A stretch of DNA of 64,000 bases from an uncultured Spirochaetaceae bacterium (GTDB lineage Bacteria > Spirochaetota > Spirochaetia > Sphaerochaetales > Sphaerochaetaceae). The stretch lies in assembly GCA_944392985.1 (NCBI GenBank), contig CALXYL010000001.1:153125-217124 (forward strand), in the 5' to 3' direction. Shown piece by piece: positions 53,518 through 62,558 of the stretch. The notes below the pieces were generated by a model. It did not search any database and was not told the DNA's origin. It was given only the letters and a program-made list of their open reading frames with translations. Made by a program: the position numbers and the translations under genes. How positions within the stretch are numbered: position 1 is the first letter of the stretch; every line of letters starts with the position of its first letter.

Positions 53518-53784
53518 TCAGCTTTGATAGCCGTTTCCGGCACTGACTATTACCTGCTCGGCATCTGTGGTGATGCCGGCTGCAAGGGCTGCCCTGATAG
53601 CCCTTCCTTCCTTATCCAGCTCTGCGCTCTTCGCGTCAGCCTTGATCATCGAAACTGGGATGGCGCTTGCCTGTCCCTGCTGCCACAATGGAATGAACAG
53701 CACAATGAAGGCAAGAACGAGCATCACGATGATCGCGCCCCTTACGGGCCTTGTAATATTCTTCGATACTTCAAAATCGTTCAT
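53518..53784 (-). CDS. FtsL-like bitopic protein
   Basis: 88 aa with a short cytoplasmic tail, one membrane helix (about 17-35: AIIVMLVLAFIVLFIPLW) and a small external helix. Position between rsmH and ftsW is that of ftsL, and size and topology fit, but FtsL sequences diverge too much for motif proof. The external coiled coil is shorter than usual for FtsL. Confidence 0.6.
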   Translation of the reverse strand: MNDFEVSKNITRPVRGAIIVMLVLAFIVLFIPLWQQGQASAIPVSMIKADAKSAELDKEGRAIRAALAAGITTDAEQVIVSAGNGYQS

Positions 53785-53810
53785 AGCACGCTGCCGATCT
53801 CACGGCCCTC

Positions 53811-54701
53811 CTATGATCTTTCCACCACGCGCAGCTTCGCGCTCCGTGATGGAGGATTCTCCTTCTCCTCTTCCTCGGATGGGATTATCGGCTTCTTCGT
53901 CAGGATCCTTATCCTGGCGTTCTCCGCCGCAGCCTCATCCTTGAAGAACCATTTGACCTTCCTGTCCTCAAGGGAATGGAAGGTTATGACCGCGATGCGG
54001 CCTCCTTTCCTCAATACCCTGATCGCCTCTGTCAGCGCAGGGACGATTCTGTCAAGCTCCTTGTTCACCTCGATCCGCAGTGCCTGGAACGTACGTGTCG
54101 CCGGATGTATCCGCCCATAGCGGTAATCACGCGGCACAGCAAGCCTGATGATCTCAGCAAGCTCAGCAGAACCTTCTATCGGAGCCTCGCTCCGCTTTTC
54201 CACGATGGCACGCGCGATCCTTCGCGAATAGCGCTCCTCGCCATAGCGGTATATGACATCAGCGAGATTTTCCTCGCTGTATCCGTTCACGATGTCAGCT
54301 GCGCTCATCCCCGCTTCGGGATTGAGGCGCATATCCAGCTTCTCTTCCGTCCTGAATGAGAAGCCACGCTCGCTTTCCACATAGTGGAACATCGAGATCC
54401 CCAGATCGAAGAGGATGGCGTCGGCGCTCTCTGAAGGGAGTGCAGAGAGCACCTCATCAAACCAGCCATTCACAGGGCGGAACCGATCTCCGAATGGGGC
54501 GAGCCTCTCTATCGCCTTCTTCTGTATCTCCTTGTCACGGTCAATCCCGATAACGCGGAGCGAGGGATAGGATGAGAGGAAAAGCGACGTGTGGCCACCC
54601 TCTCCTGTCGTGCAGTCAACGAGAAGGGAGTCCCCCTCAGGGATCGGGAGATTCCCAAGGACTTCCCGGTGCATCACAGGATAATGGACAATCTCCATCA
54701 C
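53811..54701 (-). CDS. rsmH: 16S rRNA (cytosine1402-N4)-methyltransferase
   Basis: Methylates C1402 of 16S rRNA. 296 aa with HYPVMHREVL, SAM motif VDCTTGEGGHTSLFLSSYP, DLGISMFHYVESERGFSFR, and GRIAVITFHSLEDRKVKWFF. It overlaps the mraZ stop by 4 nt. It is the second gene of the dcw cluster. Confidence 0.95.
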   Translation of the reverse strand: MMEIVHYPVMHREVLGNLPIPEGDSLLVDCTTGEGGHTSLFLSSYPSLRVIGIDRDKEIQKKAIERLAPFGDRFRPVNGWFDEVLSALPSESADAILFDLGISMFHYVESERGFSFRTEEKLDMRLNPEAGMSAADIVNGYSEENLADVIYRYGEERYSRRIARAIVEKRSEAPIEGSAELAEIIRLAVPRDYRYGRIHPATRTFQALRIEVNKELDRIVPALTEAIRVLRKGGRIAVITFHSLEDRKVKWFFKDEAAAENARIRILTKKPIIPSEEEEKENPPSRSAKLRVVERS

Positions 54702-55162
54702 TCTCTCTCCCCTGCAAGGCTCTGTGCCAGGTCTGAGATCGACTCCCCATCATCCGAATCGGCAAATACCGACGGATTCCAGAGCTCGATCGTATATCCC
54801 GCTCCAAGGAGAAGCGCATCCGACTTGTTCGGAAGCGAGTATTTCTCCCTGATCTGAGGAGGGATGTTGATCCTCCCGGAACCATCGATATCCACATAGA
54901 TCGCAGGCGCTATGAGCTTCCGGATAAGGTTGCGCTTTTTCTTATCGAGCATAGCCATTGGGGATGAGAGAATAGGCTCGGAAAAATCCTTCTCGAAATA
55001 CTCAGGCCTCATGATCATCAGGTGGTTCTCGTCCAGTCCCGGAAGGACAACTACCTGTTCAGCGGCGAGTGCAGTCCTTAGTCTTGCTGGCAGGGACAGA
55101 CGTCCTTTGTCATCAATCCTTGCATTGTACATCCCTGTAAGAAGCTGCATCTCGTCACCCAT
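54698..55162 (-). CDS. mraZ: transcriptional regulator MraZ
   Basis: 154-aa AbrB-like double-module protein that binds repeats in its own promoter and controls the division cluster. Each module has the DKGRLSLPARLR or GRINIPPQIREK motif. It heads the cluster and has a promoter with TGG-containing repeats just upstream, consistent with self-control. ATG 55162 has no clear Shine-Dalgarno sequence. Confidence 0.93.
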   Translation of the reverse strand: MGDEMQLLTGMYNARIDDKGRLSLPARLRTALAAEQVVVLPGLDENHLMIMRPEYFEKDFSEPILSSPMAMLDKKKRNLIRKLIAPAIYVDIDGSGRINIPPQIREKYSLPNKSDALLLGAGYTIELWNPSVFADSDDGESISDLAQSLAGERE

Positions 55163-55167
55163 TCTAT

Positions 55168-55222
55168 GGGATTCAATCCCACTTTATGCCACCACTCTAC
55201 ACCAGAGAAGGAATTACCGCAA
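55168..55222 (-). promoter_or_regulatory. mraZ promoter with repeat elements
   Basis: Minus-strand -35 TTGCGG (55217-55222), 17-nt spacer, -10 TAGAGT (55194-55199). Overlapping or just downstream are GTGGTGGC (55188-55195) and AAGTGGGAT (55176-55184), similar to the short TGG repeats bound by MraZ, and a 13-nt inverted repeat GGGATTCAATCCC (55168-55180). Confidence 0.5.
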
Positions 55223-55271
55223 GAAGTTTCATCAAAACAATTTATATTTACAGATGCATTGATAATGTCAG

Positions 55272-55302
55272 AAAAAGAAGAAAGGCATCCGGAATGGATG
55301 CC
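55272..55302 (-). terminator. terminator of the DUF4912-GH57 operon
   Basis: Minus-strand hairpin GGCATCC/GGATGCC with a 5-nt loop followed by TTTCTTCTTTTT. Confidence 0.88.
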
Positions 55303-55340
55303 TCAGGGAAGAAAAAAGATGGAAAACAATGCAGGCTTTC

Positions 55341-56927
55341 TCAGTCCTTATCCTTCTTCTCAAACAGATGATAGTCGATATCAGGGAATATCTCGCTGCT
55401 CTTCTCCGCGTTGATCAGCCATTCAGTGTTCACAGTGTTCCGGCTCATGGCCGAATAGACCACATTGAATGACCCGAGATGGTTGCGGAGCCTCTTCTCA
55501 GCATATGTCACGGAAGTGCCATCATGGATGATGCATGGCCAGTCGGAAGCCATTGCGAGCAGAAGCTCCCTGGATGCCTGGTTCAGGAAGCGGCCCTTGA
55601 GCGATCCCTGGTCAGGGAAGCGCTCGGTAAGCTCCTCCATTCGCTCTATTGCCTTGAAGATATGGCGATAGACCCATGCGTTGCTGCCATCGAGCCAGAT
55701 ATCCGAGAAGCCCCCGCTCCCCCATGAGGATTCATTGAGGCGGAGCTTCTCGCTCTCCCCATTGGAGAGGATGATATCAGTCGGAGTCGTGAAAAGGAAA
55801 TCATCCGACGCATCAGCCTTGCGGAGCACGCCTTCAAGGAAATCGATGCCCTCATACCAGCGATGCCCGAAGAGCTCTGCATCAAAGCAGAGGTTGAACA
55901 CAGGATCCTTGATTCCGGCGCTCTCAACAGTATAGCCGCGGCGCTTTATGCTATAGAGGAAGTTATCGGTGTGGAGCGCAACCTTCTCCATGGCACGCTC
56001 ACGCGAATAATACGCCTTGTCCTCGATCCTGCCTGTGATCGCATGGTATTTATACCCTGTGAAGACCCTGACTTCAGGCTCATGGATATACGGCCTGACG
56101 TAATCAAGGGGAAGATAATACCCTGCATCCCTGTAGAAATCCCTGTAATCACTATCACAGGGATAGCCGGAAACAGAGGACCACACGAGGGACGTGATGC
56201 TCCAGTCACGGACGAAGCCATATACTCCCGAGGGAAGCTCGACCGGCTTGTATCCTGAGTAGATGGACTTGTCCTTAGCGGTTATGACGGAGTGCGAAGC
56301 GAGCTGGCACCAGGAGACACCGTTGTCAGCAAGGATTGAATCAAGACCAGGATAATAGCCGCATTCAGGCAGCCAGAAGCCGCGCCCCGGCTCTCCGAAG
56401 ATCCTTTCATGGGTTCTCATGCCCATCTCAACCTGGGCATTCACCGCAGCAGGATAATCCTTGTAGATCGGAAGATATGCGTGCGTTGCCGCGCTGGTCA
56501 TCAGCTCTATCCTGTTCTTCTCGTGCAGTGCCTTGTAACCAGAGAGCACATTGCGGCCAAGCGCCTCGAAACGCTCAAGGTTCCGTCTTGCCTCATCAAG
56601 GTAGCGGCATGCCATGTCATGGCACTCGGTCTCCTCCCTGAGAGTGCGTTCGACCTCCTTCTCCCCCAGCTCGATGCGGCCGTTCATGTAGTCAACGAAG
56701 CGTTCCTGGAGAGGAGCATCGGTGAGCATGGTGGCAAGAGTCGGGGAGAAGCATATGGAAAGACGGAAATCAACGCCATCGGCATCCAGGCGCTCAAGCA
56801 TCCTCAGCAGAGGGATATATGTCTCATTAAGCGATTCAAAGAGCCAGTTCTCCTCAAGGAACTTCGGATACTCAAGATGCCTTACATATGGCAGATGAGC
56901 CTGGAGTATGAGATTCAGCTTATTCAT
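55341..56927 (-). CDS. GH57 1,4-alpha-glucan branching enzyme
   Basis: 528 aa. Family GH57 (beta/alpha)7 barrel of the branching-enzyme group, which transfers alpha-glucan segments to form 1,6 links in glycogen. Visible motifs: LQAHLPYVRH near the start, GFWLPECGYYPG with the catalytic nucleophile Glu, FDAELFGHRWYEG with the acid/base Asp, and a C-terminal helical domain from about 400. It overlaps the DUF4912 gene by 8 nt, a pairing seen in other bacteria. A cytoplasmic location is expected, as there is no signal peptide. Confidence 0.9.
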   Translation of the reverse strand: MNKLNLILQAHLPYVRHLEYPKFLEENWLFESLNETYIPLLRMLERLDADGVDFRLSICFSPTLATMLTDAPLQERFVDYMNGRIELGEKEVERTLREETECHDMACRYLDEARRNLERFEALGRNVLSGYKALHEKNRIELMTSAATHAYLPIYKDYPAAVNAQVEMGMRTHERIFGEPGRGFWLPECGYYPGLDSILADNGVSWCQLASHSVITAKDKSIYSGYKPVELPSGVYGFVRDWSITSLVWSSVSGYPCDSDYRDFYRDAGYYLPLDYVRPYIHEPEVRVFTGYKYHAITGRIEDKAYYSRERAMEKVALHTDNFLYSIKRRGYTVESAGIKDPVFNLCFDAELFGHRWYEGIDFLEGVLRKADASDDFLFTTPTDIILSNGESEKLRLNESSWGSGGFSDIWLDGSNAWVYRHIFKAIERMEELTERFPDQGSLKGRFLNQASRELLLAMASDWPCIIHDGTSVTYAEKRLRNHLGSFNVVYSAMSRNTVNTEWLINAEKSSEIFPDIDYHLFEKKDKD

Positions 56928-57630
56928 CCAGGGTATCCTCCTTCCTGAAAAGATGGATTATATCGCGGACAACCGGCGTATCCACAAGCTCGCCTTCCTT
57001 GTTCGTCAGCAGCGTCAGGTAGAGCCTGTACAGTGACTCGCTGTACTTCATCTCCTCCGGATGGCTGATCCAGTATGAATCAGTCAGCGCTTCAGGCTCG
57101 CTGATGGCAAGCACGCTCTTCTCTCCATCCTTCGAGACGGAGGAGAGGGCCACACGGCAGAAGCCATTGCCATACGGCATGCCGACGTTCCACTCGCTAT
57201 CTGAATATGAGACAGGGATATCATAATCCTCCCTGTGTCCATTGTTCTCTATTGTGACTGAAAGCACCAGCGAACAGCCTGAATCCTGGAGCCTGTCGCT
57301 GTCTGAGGGGGAAAGAGCCCAGAATGCATAGAGCCAGGAACCATTCTTGCGTATGACATGGATCTCGGTATCTGCATAACCCTGGGGCAGATCCTCCACT
57401 CCGGGAAGATCCTCGACGTACTTGCTTATATCCCTGTAATCGGTAAGCCCTGACATATAGCGGAGATTCGGGTCCTTATCGTCCCCTTCCTGATCATATT
57501 CCCCATACTTATCCTCCAGCATGGAGATGATATCCTCACGCGATAAAGACTCTGCCCCTTCGATCCCTTCCTGCACAGCAATGCTCCTGAGCTCGGAGAC
57601 CGACAGGGAGCCGACATTCACAAGAATCAT
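56920..57630 (-). CDS. DUF4912 protein
   Basis: 236 aa. The N-terminal SVSELRSIAVQEGIEGAESL looks like a Rho-N/SAP-type helical module, and the central part (about 85-200) is the DUF4912 beta-sandwich, recognised by EIHVIRKNGSWLYAFWALSP and VALSSVSKDGEKSVLAISEP. The role is unknown; co-location with GH57 branching enzymes suggests a glycan-binding helper. It precedes the branching-enzyme gene with 8-nt overlap. Confidence 0.78.
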   Translation of the reverse strand: MILVNVGSLSVSELRSIAVQEGIEGAESLSREDIISMLEDKYGEYDQEGDDKDPNLRYMSGLTDYRDISKYVEDLPGVEDLPQGYADTEIHVIRKNGSWLYAFWALSPSDSDRLQDSGCSLVLSVTIENNGHREDYDIPVSYSDSEWNVGMPYGNGFCRVALSSVSKDGEKSVLAISEPEALTDSYWISHPEEMKYSESLYRLYLTLLTNKEGELVDTPVVRDIIHLFRKEDTLDE

Positions 57631-57657
57631 TGCAACCCCTTTTCCAGTTCTTTCTGA

Positions 57658-57686
57658 ATCGTAGAAAAAACAGCGGAAATAGTCAA
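57658..57686 (-). promoter_or_regulatory. promoter of the DUF4912-GH57 operon
   Basis: Minus-strand -35 TTGACT (57681-57686), 17-nt spacer, -10 TACGAT (57658-57663). Confidence 0.72.
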
Positions 57687-57752
57687 TCTAGCGCGGCATT
57701 TGGCGTTTTCGATAGTTTTGCTTCCGCCCTCCCCACTGTCAGTGCTTTATGG

Positions 57753-57758
57753 TACAAT
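57753..57758 (+). promoter_or_regulatory. -10 element of a leaderless promoter
   Basis: TACAAT followed by 6 nt and the ATG of the second GH57 gene. The local sequence GGTACAATCCCGGTATG nearly repeats that upstream of the zinc-motif gene at 1107 (GGTACAATCCTGCTATG). No clear -35. Confidence 0.55.
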
Positions 57759-57764
57759 CCCGGT

Positions 57765-60089
57765 ATGAACACGAACAGCAGAAGGACCTCTCTGATTCTC
57801 CATGGGCATTTCTACCAGCCCCCGCGTGAGAATCCGTTTACAGGGATCGTGCCCAAGCAGGGTTCCGCTTCCCCATACAGCGACTGGAACGAGCGAGTCT
57901 ACCACGACTGCTACGGGGCAAACCTCAATTCACGGTATCTCGATTCCGATGGACGCATCATATCAATCACGAACAATTTCTCCTACATCTCATATAATTT
58001 CGGACCTACTCTCCTCCATTGGATGAAGGAAACACACCCTGATGCAATCGATCTCCTTGTCCAGGCTGATAAGCAGTCCATACAGCGTCTTGGACATGGC
58101 AACGCGATGGCGCAGAGCTTCAACCATACAATCCTCGCCCTTGACAGAATAAAGGATGCAAGGCTGCAGATCGAATGGGGAGCGATGGACTTCGAGCATA
58201 CATTCGGAAGGAAGGCAGAGGGCATGTGGCTTCCGGAATGCGGAGTCAACAAGGATGTCATACAGCTGCTTTCAGACGAAGGAATCCGCTTCATAGTCCT
58301 TTCCCCGTGGCAGTGCAAGGCCGTCGAGGATGAAAACGGCAAGATGGTCCTGCTGCAGGGAAGGAGCGCGCCATACTGGGAGCCATACATCCTCACTGGT
58401 ACGAATGGCGGTACTGTCTCGGCATTCTTCTACCATCCCGGCCTTGCCGAATCCATCTCATTCGGCCATATCCTGAGAAGCGCCGACAACCTCTATTCGA
58501 TGCTGCTTGGGATCAGGGATGCAGACAGGAAACCGATGATCAATACTGCAACAGACGGTGAGATCTACGGACATCATGAGCCATATGGCGATATGGCGCT
58601 TGCCGCCCTGATACGCAAGGTGGAGGAACGCGATGACTTCGTCCTCGACAATTTCGCCTCCTATCTTGAACGCCATCCTGCCGTCAAGCATGCTGAGCTC
58701 CATCTCGGGGAAGCCGGGAAGGGTACCTCCTGGTCATGCTCCCATGGTGTTTCCAGATGGTACAAGGACTGCGGCTGCCATACTGGAGGAGAAGCCGGCT
58801 GGAACCAGGCGTGGAGGACACCTCTCCGCAATGGCCTTGCCGCCCTTGCGGACAAGCTCGACAGCATCTTCTCCGATGAGATCAGGAAGATATTCGGTGC
58901 CAGCGTCGATCCTGAGGAGATACTCCACGAAGCTGGAAGGGAATACATCGGAGAGATATCCATGAGGGAGCTGATCGAGGACTTCCACAAGAAATACTCC
59001 TTCGCATCCCTTTATGATGTTGAGATCGCCCATCTGCTTTCAGGAGTCAAGAACAAGCATTTCGCATTCACATCGTGCGGCTTCTTCTTCTCGGATATCT
59101 CAGGCATCGAGCCACGGCAGGACATCAAGTACGCGCTATACGCCATCAGGATGTTCCAGCCATACTGCAAAGGGGATCTCCTCTTCCCGTTCCTTTCGGA
59201 CCTGAGGAAGGCAAAGAGCAACATCAAGGCCCAGGGAGATGGCATGAACATCGCGCAGGATGAGATGAAGGGACTGCCGGGAGAAGCGGAAGCGGCTCTC
59301 TACTTCTTCCTCAACCGCTCCCTCGCGCGTCCTGATGAATTCTCTGATTCCTACGGCCGCTTCAACCTGCTGCACATGGAAATCGATAGCGCGGAGAACT
59401 TCTCAGCCGATATCTCTGATACCGTGACGCTTGAGCTCTTCCGCTTCACAGTCCTCGCATCCTCCTCGATAGACAGCGGCCTCAATCTCTACCTCTGCGA
59501 GAACGATGAGATGGACAAGCCGATCAACAGGCTGAGGCTGACGAATCAGGATATCCCGGACAGGATGCTTGATGAGGTATATGGCTGGATCGACAGCTCG
59601 ATGAACAGGATGGAGTTCACGGAGCTATCAGCACTCGCCCGCGACATGAGGCATTTCTCAATGCTGGTGAAGAACAGCAAGTACATGCCGATGGAAACGA
59701 TGGTGATGGAGAATCTTGGACTGACGATCAAGATCATCAAGTCGCTCTTCACTGTCTACGTTGATGTATCTCCCGCTGAAAGGAAGGAGATACTCGGCAA
59801 CATGATCGACTTCGTGCGAAAATGCGGACGTGAGGCGGACATACAGTCCATCAACACGATCCTTTCAGAGCATGCATCATATCTTGCTGTCATGATCAGG
59901 AAGGACGGCCTCACACGTGCGGCTGCGGACTCAGTCATCGAGCTGCTGACAATGGCAAGGGCCCACGGGTTCGAGCCGGATACGAAGGATCTGCAGGACA
60001 TGGTCTATCCGTACTACTCGGGAAGCAGGACCCCGGCCTGCGATGCCTCTCTTCTTAGAAGCACATCACTTACCCTGAACTTCCAGTAA
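57765..60089 (+). CDS. GH57 family enzyme with DUF3536 domain
   Basis: 774 aa. The N-terminal GH57 barrel has HGHFYQPPRENP, the catalytic-Glu motif GMWLPECGVNKDV and the Asp motif ATDGEIYGHHEPYGD. A long C-terminal helical region (about 400-774) matches DUF3536. Likely substrate is an alpha-glucan, but activity in this subgroup is not well known to me. ATG 57765 is chosen from the leaderless promoter. The gene diverges from the DUF4912-branching-enzyme operon and its 3' end overlaps convergent recN by 24 nt. Confidence 0.87.
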   Translation: MNTNSRRTSLILHGHFYQPPRENPFTGIVPKQGSASPYSDWNERVYHDCYGANLNSRYLDSDGRIISITNNFSYISYNFGPTLLHWMKETHPDAIDLLVQADKQSIQRLGHGNAMAQSFNHTILALDRIKDARLQIEWGAMDFEHTFGRKAEGMWLPECGVNKDVIQLLSDEGIRFIVLSPWQCKAVEDENGKMVLLQGRSAPYWEPYILTGTNGGTVSAFFYHPGLAESISFGHILRSADNLYSMLLGIRDADRKPMINTATDGEIYGHHEPYGDMALAALIRKVEERDDFVLDNFASYLERHPAVKHAELHLGEAGKGTSWSCSHGVSRWYKDCGCHTGGEAGWNQAWRTPLRNGLAALADKLDSIFSDEIRKIFGASVDPEEILHEAGREYIGEISMRELIEDFHKKYSFASLYDVEIAHLLSGVKNKHFAFTSCGFFFSDISGIEPRQDIKYALYAIRMFQPYCKGDLLFPFLSDLRKAKSNIKAQGDGMNIAQDEMKGLPGEAEAALYFFLNRSLARPDEFSDSYGRFNLLHMEIDSAENFSADISDTVTLELFRFTVLASSSIDSGLNLYLCENDEMDKPINRLRLTNQDIPDRMLDEVYGWIDSSMNRMEFTELSALARDMRHFSMLVKNSKYMPMETMVMENLGLTIKIIKSLFTVYVDVSPAERKEILGNMIDFVRKCGREADIQSINTILSEHASYLAVMIRKDGLTRAAADSVIELLTMARAHGFEPDTKDLQDMVYPYYSGSRTPACDASLLRSTSLTLNFQ

Positions 60090-61715
60090 TGCCCTCGCAT
60101 GAGATAGGGACAGATCGCTCGTCTCCCCGGAAAGGAGGCGGGCGATTTCCTTTACGCGCTCCTCACCGCTTACAGCCCTGATCCGCGTCATCGTACGGCC
60201 TCCCCTCTCCTCCTTCTCAACAAGGAAATGGGAAGTGGCGCGTGAAGCGATCTGTGGAAGATGGGTGATGGCGATGACCTGCTCCGACAATGAGAGAGCC
60301 TTCATCTCCTCTCCGACTGCGTTTGCAACCGTTCCACCGATCCCTGCATCGATTTCGTCAAAGAGCATTGCCGCGCTGGAATCAGCGGAGCGCATCGATA
60401 CCTTGACAGCAAGCATTATCCTGGAGAGCTCTCCTCCTGAAGCACTATCCTGCACAGGGGACAGCTTCTCACCTTTATTCGGAGCGACAAGGAACATGAT
60501 CCGATCCATGCCATCAGGCCCAGGGGTATCGAGGCGTTCCACGCGGATGGAGAACACAGCCGAGGCCATGCCAAGCATCTTCAGCTTCCCCTCGATCCGC
60601 TTTGAGAGGACAGAAGCTGCCCTTATCCTTGCAGAATGCAGTTCCTCCGCAGCATCACGCATCTTATCCCTCTCCTTTTCAAGCCGGAGGGCGAGGCTTT
60701 CAAGCAGAGAGCTTCCGTTCTCAGCCTCCTCAAGGCGGACTCTGAAATCATCGCGCCTCCTGATTGCCTCCTCTATGCTTCCGCCGAACTTCCTCCTGAT
60801 CCTCTGAAGCTGCATCAGACGCGCATTCTTCTCCTCCATCTCGCTCTCAGGGAAATCGATGGATGAAAGATGGTCACGGAGGGATAGGAGGATATCATCG
60901 CTTTCGATTGCCAAGCTCTCAAGCCGATCTGAATAAGCGGAAAGACGCTGATCCTTGCGGGCAGCCTTGCCAAGCATCTCCATTGCACTTGATAGGGAGG
61001 ATGAAGCCCCTTTCATCTCTGAAACAATTGACGAAAGGCTTTCCCTGAGGAATTCAGCGCTGTTCATCACCTCGATCTCCGCCTTCAGCTCTTCCTCCTC
61101 GCCCACCTTCAGATCCGCCGCATCAAGCTCAGAAAGGGAGAAGCGCATATAATCCGCCTCTTCAGAGCTGCGCCTGATGCTCTCCCTGAGATCATCCGCT
61201 TCCTTTTCAAGACTGCGTACACTGCGGTAAGAGCTTTGATACGATGACAAAAGTCCTTCCACCTTGGCCGCCTCATCAAGCATCGACCGGAGCACATCCG
61301 GACGCAGCAGGGACTGGTGTGCATGCTGGGATGAGACATCAAAGAGCAGATGCCCAAGTTCCTCCCCTTCCTTCACTGTAATCGGGGAGCCATTGACTGT
61401 GTATGCAGAGCGACCGGTGACGCGGATCAGTCTCCTGATGATAATCGATCCATCCTCGATCGCGATACCATGCTCCTCAGCCCAGGCCAGCACACGAGGG
61501 CCGAGCGAAGAGAAAATTCCCGCTATCTCAGCGCTCTCCTCCCCCTGACGCACCGCTTCCCTGTCGGCTTTGGCACCAAGCAGGAGAGATAGGGCACCAA
61601 GCATTATCGACTTACCCGAACCAGTCTCACCGGTAAGGACGGTGAATCCCTCACCGAATGTGATATCCAGATGATCGATCAGGACATAGTTCCTGACACT
61701 CAGATGCTCAAGCAT
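60066..61715 (-). CDS. recN: DNA repair protein RecN
   Basis: SMC-like ATPase acting at double-strand breaks. 549 aa with Walker A GETGSGKSIMLGAL, paired coiled coils, signature SASGGELSRIMLAVK, Walker B LFDEIDAGIGG and the H-loop VIAITHLPQIAS. ATG 61715 overlaps the nadK stop by 8 nt. nadK-recN order is found in many bacteria. Confidence 0.95.
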   Translation of the reverse strand: MLEHLSVRNYVLIDHLDITFGEGFTVLTGETGSGKSIMLGALSLLLGAKADREAVRQGEESAEIAGIFSSLGPRVLAWAEEHGIAIEDGSIIIRRLIRVTGRSAYTVNGSPITVKEGEELGHLLFDVSSQHAHQSLLRPDVLRSMLDEAAKVEGLLSSYQSSYRSVRSLEKEADDLRESIRRSSEEADYMRFSLSELDAADLKVGEEEELKAEIEVMNSAEFLRESLSSIVSEMKGASSSLSSAMEMLGKAARKDQRLSAYSDRLESLAIESDDILLSLRDHLSSIDFPESEMEEKNARLMQLQRIRRKFGGSIEEAIRRRDDFRVRLEEAENGSSLLESLALRLEKERDKMRDAAEELHSARIRAASVLSKRIEGKLKMLGMASAVFSIRVERLDTPGPDGMDRIMFLVAPNKGEKLSPVQDSASGGELSRIMLAVKVSMRSADSSAAMLFDEIDAGIGGTVANAVGEEMKALSLSEQVIAITHLPQIASRATSHFLVEKEERGGRTMTRIRAVSGEERVKEIARLLSGETSDLSLSHARALLEVQGK

Positions 61716-62556
61716 GCATTTCCCCCGACCAGTGTAGCTTGTCACGGATGACTTCCGTGAAGTTCCTCCTGAGTGATTTCACCAGGAGCGCGCGGCTGCG
61801 GCTCTTCTCCACTGTGATGGTGTCCTCCTCCTCAAGGGGGAAGAATAGCTGGCCATCTGCAGTCAGAAGCAGATCAGTCCTCTGTCCTTTCCTCACAGTA
61901 AGCGTCACGACCCTGCCCGATGTGACAAGTGGCCTGTTTGACAGCGTGAATGGACAGACAGGCGTTATGATGATGGCGGACATATCCGCATCAAGGATCG
62001 GTCCGCCCGCGGCAAGCGAATAGCCTGTGGATCCAGTAGGAGTTGCTATGATCATGCCATCTGCACGGAAGGATCCCGCGACTGTCTTGTCAAGGGAGAG
62101 CTCCAACGATATGACCTTCGCGATTCCAGCAGATGAGATCACAGCCTCATTCAGCGCGGATGCGTGCCACACGCGGTGTCCCTGGCGATAGACCGAAATA
62201 CGAAGCATAAGACGCCTGGATATATTCGTTCCATGCTCTGCAAAATACTCGAAAGCCTCCTTCCACTCATCCTTTCCGACCTCCGTGATGTATCCGAAGG
62301 TGCCAAGATTCACAGGAAGGATCGGGATTCCCATCTCACTGACTGCCCTTGCCGCATAGAGCACGGTTCCGTCACCGCCAAGCGTGATCACAAGATCCGT
62401 ATCAACAGGAACGGAAAGGGTATCCTCATCTGTCTCAGTGCTGACCACGCTCACAGCGATGCCCTTCGCACGGAGGTATTCCATGATCTCTCTGGAAAGC
62501 TCCATGCTCTCCTTCTTCAGTCCATTTGCGATGATGAATACCGATGATATCTGCAT
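61708..62556 (-). CDS. nadK: NAD kinase
   Basis: Phosphorylates NAD to NADP. 282 aa with the diagnostic LGGDGTVLYAA, NLGTFGYITEV, ALNEAVI and the GSTGYSLAAGGPIL motif. It lies 2 nt downstream of the DegT-like gene and overlaps recN by 8 nt. Confidence 0.95.
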   Translation of the reverse strand: MQISSVFIIANGLKKESMELSREIMEYLRAKGIAVSVVSTETDEDTLSVPVDTDLVITLGGDGTVLYAARAVSEMGIPILPVNLGTFGYITEVGKDEWKEAFEYFAEHGTNISRRLMLRISVYRQGHRVWHASALNEAVISSAGIAKVISLELSLDKTVAGSFRADGMIIATPTGSTGYSLAAGGPILDADMSAIIITPVCPFTLSNRPLVTSGRVVTLTVRKGQRTDLLLTADGQLFFPLEEEDTITVEKSRSRALLVKSLRRNFTEVIRDKLHWSGEMHA

Positions 62557-62558
62557 AG

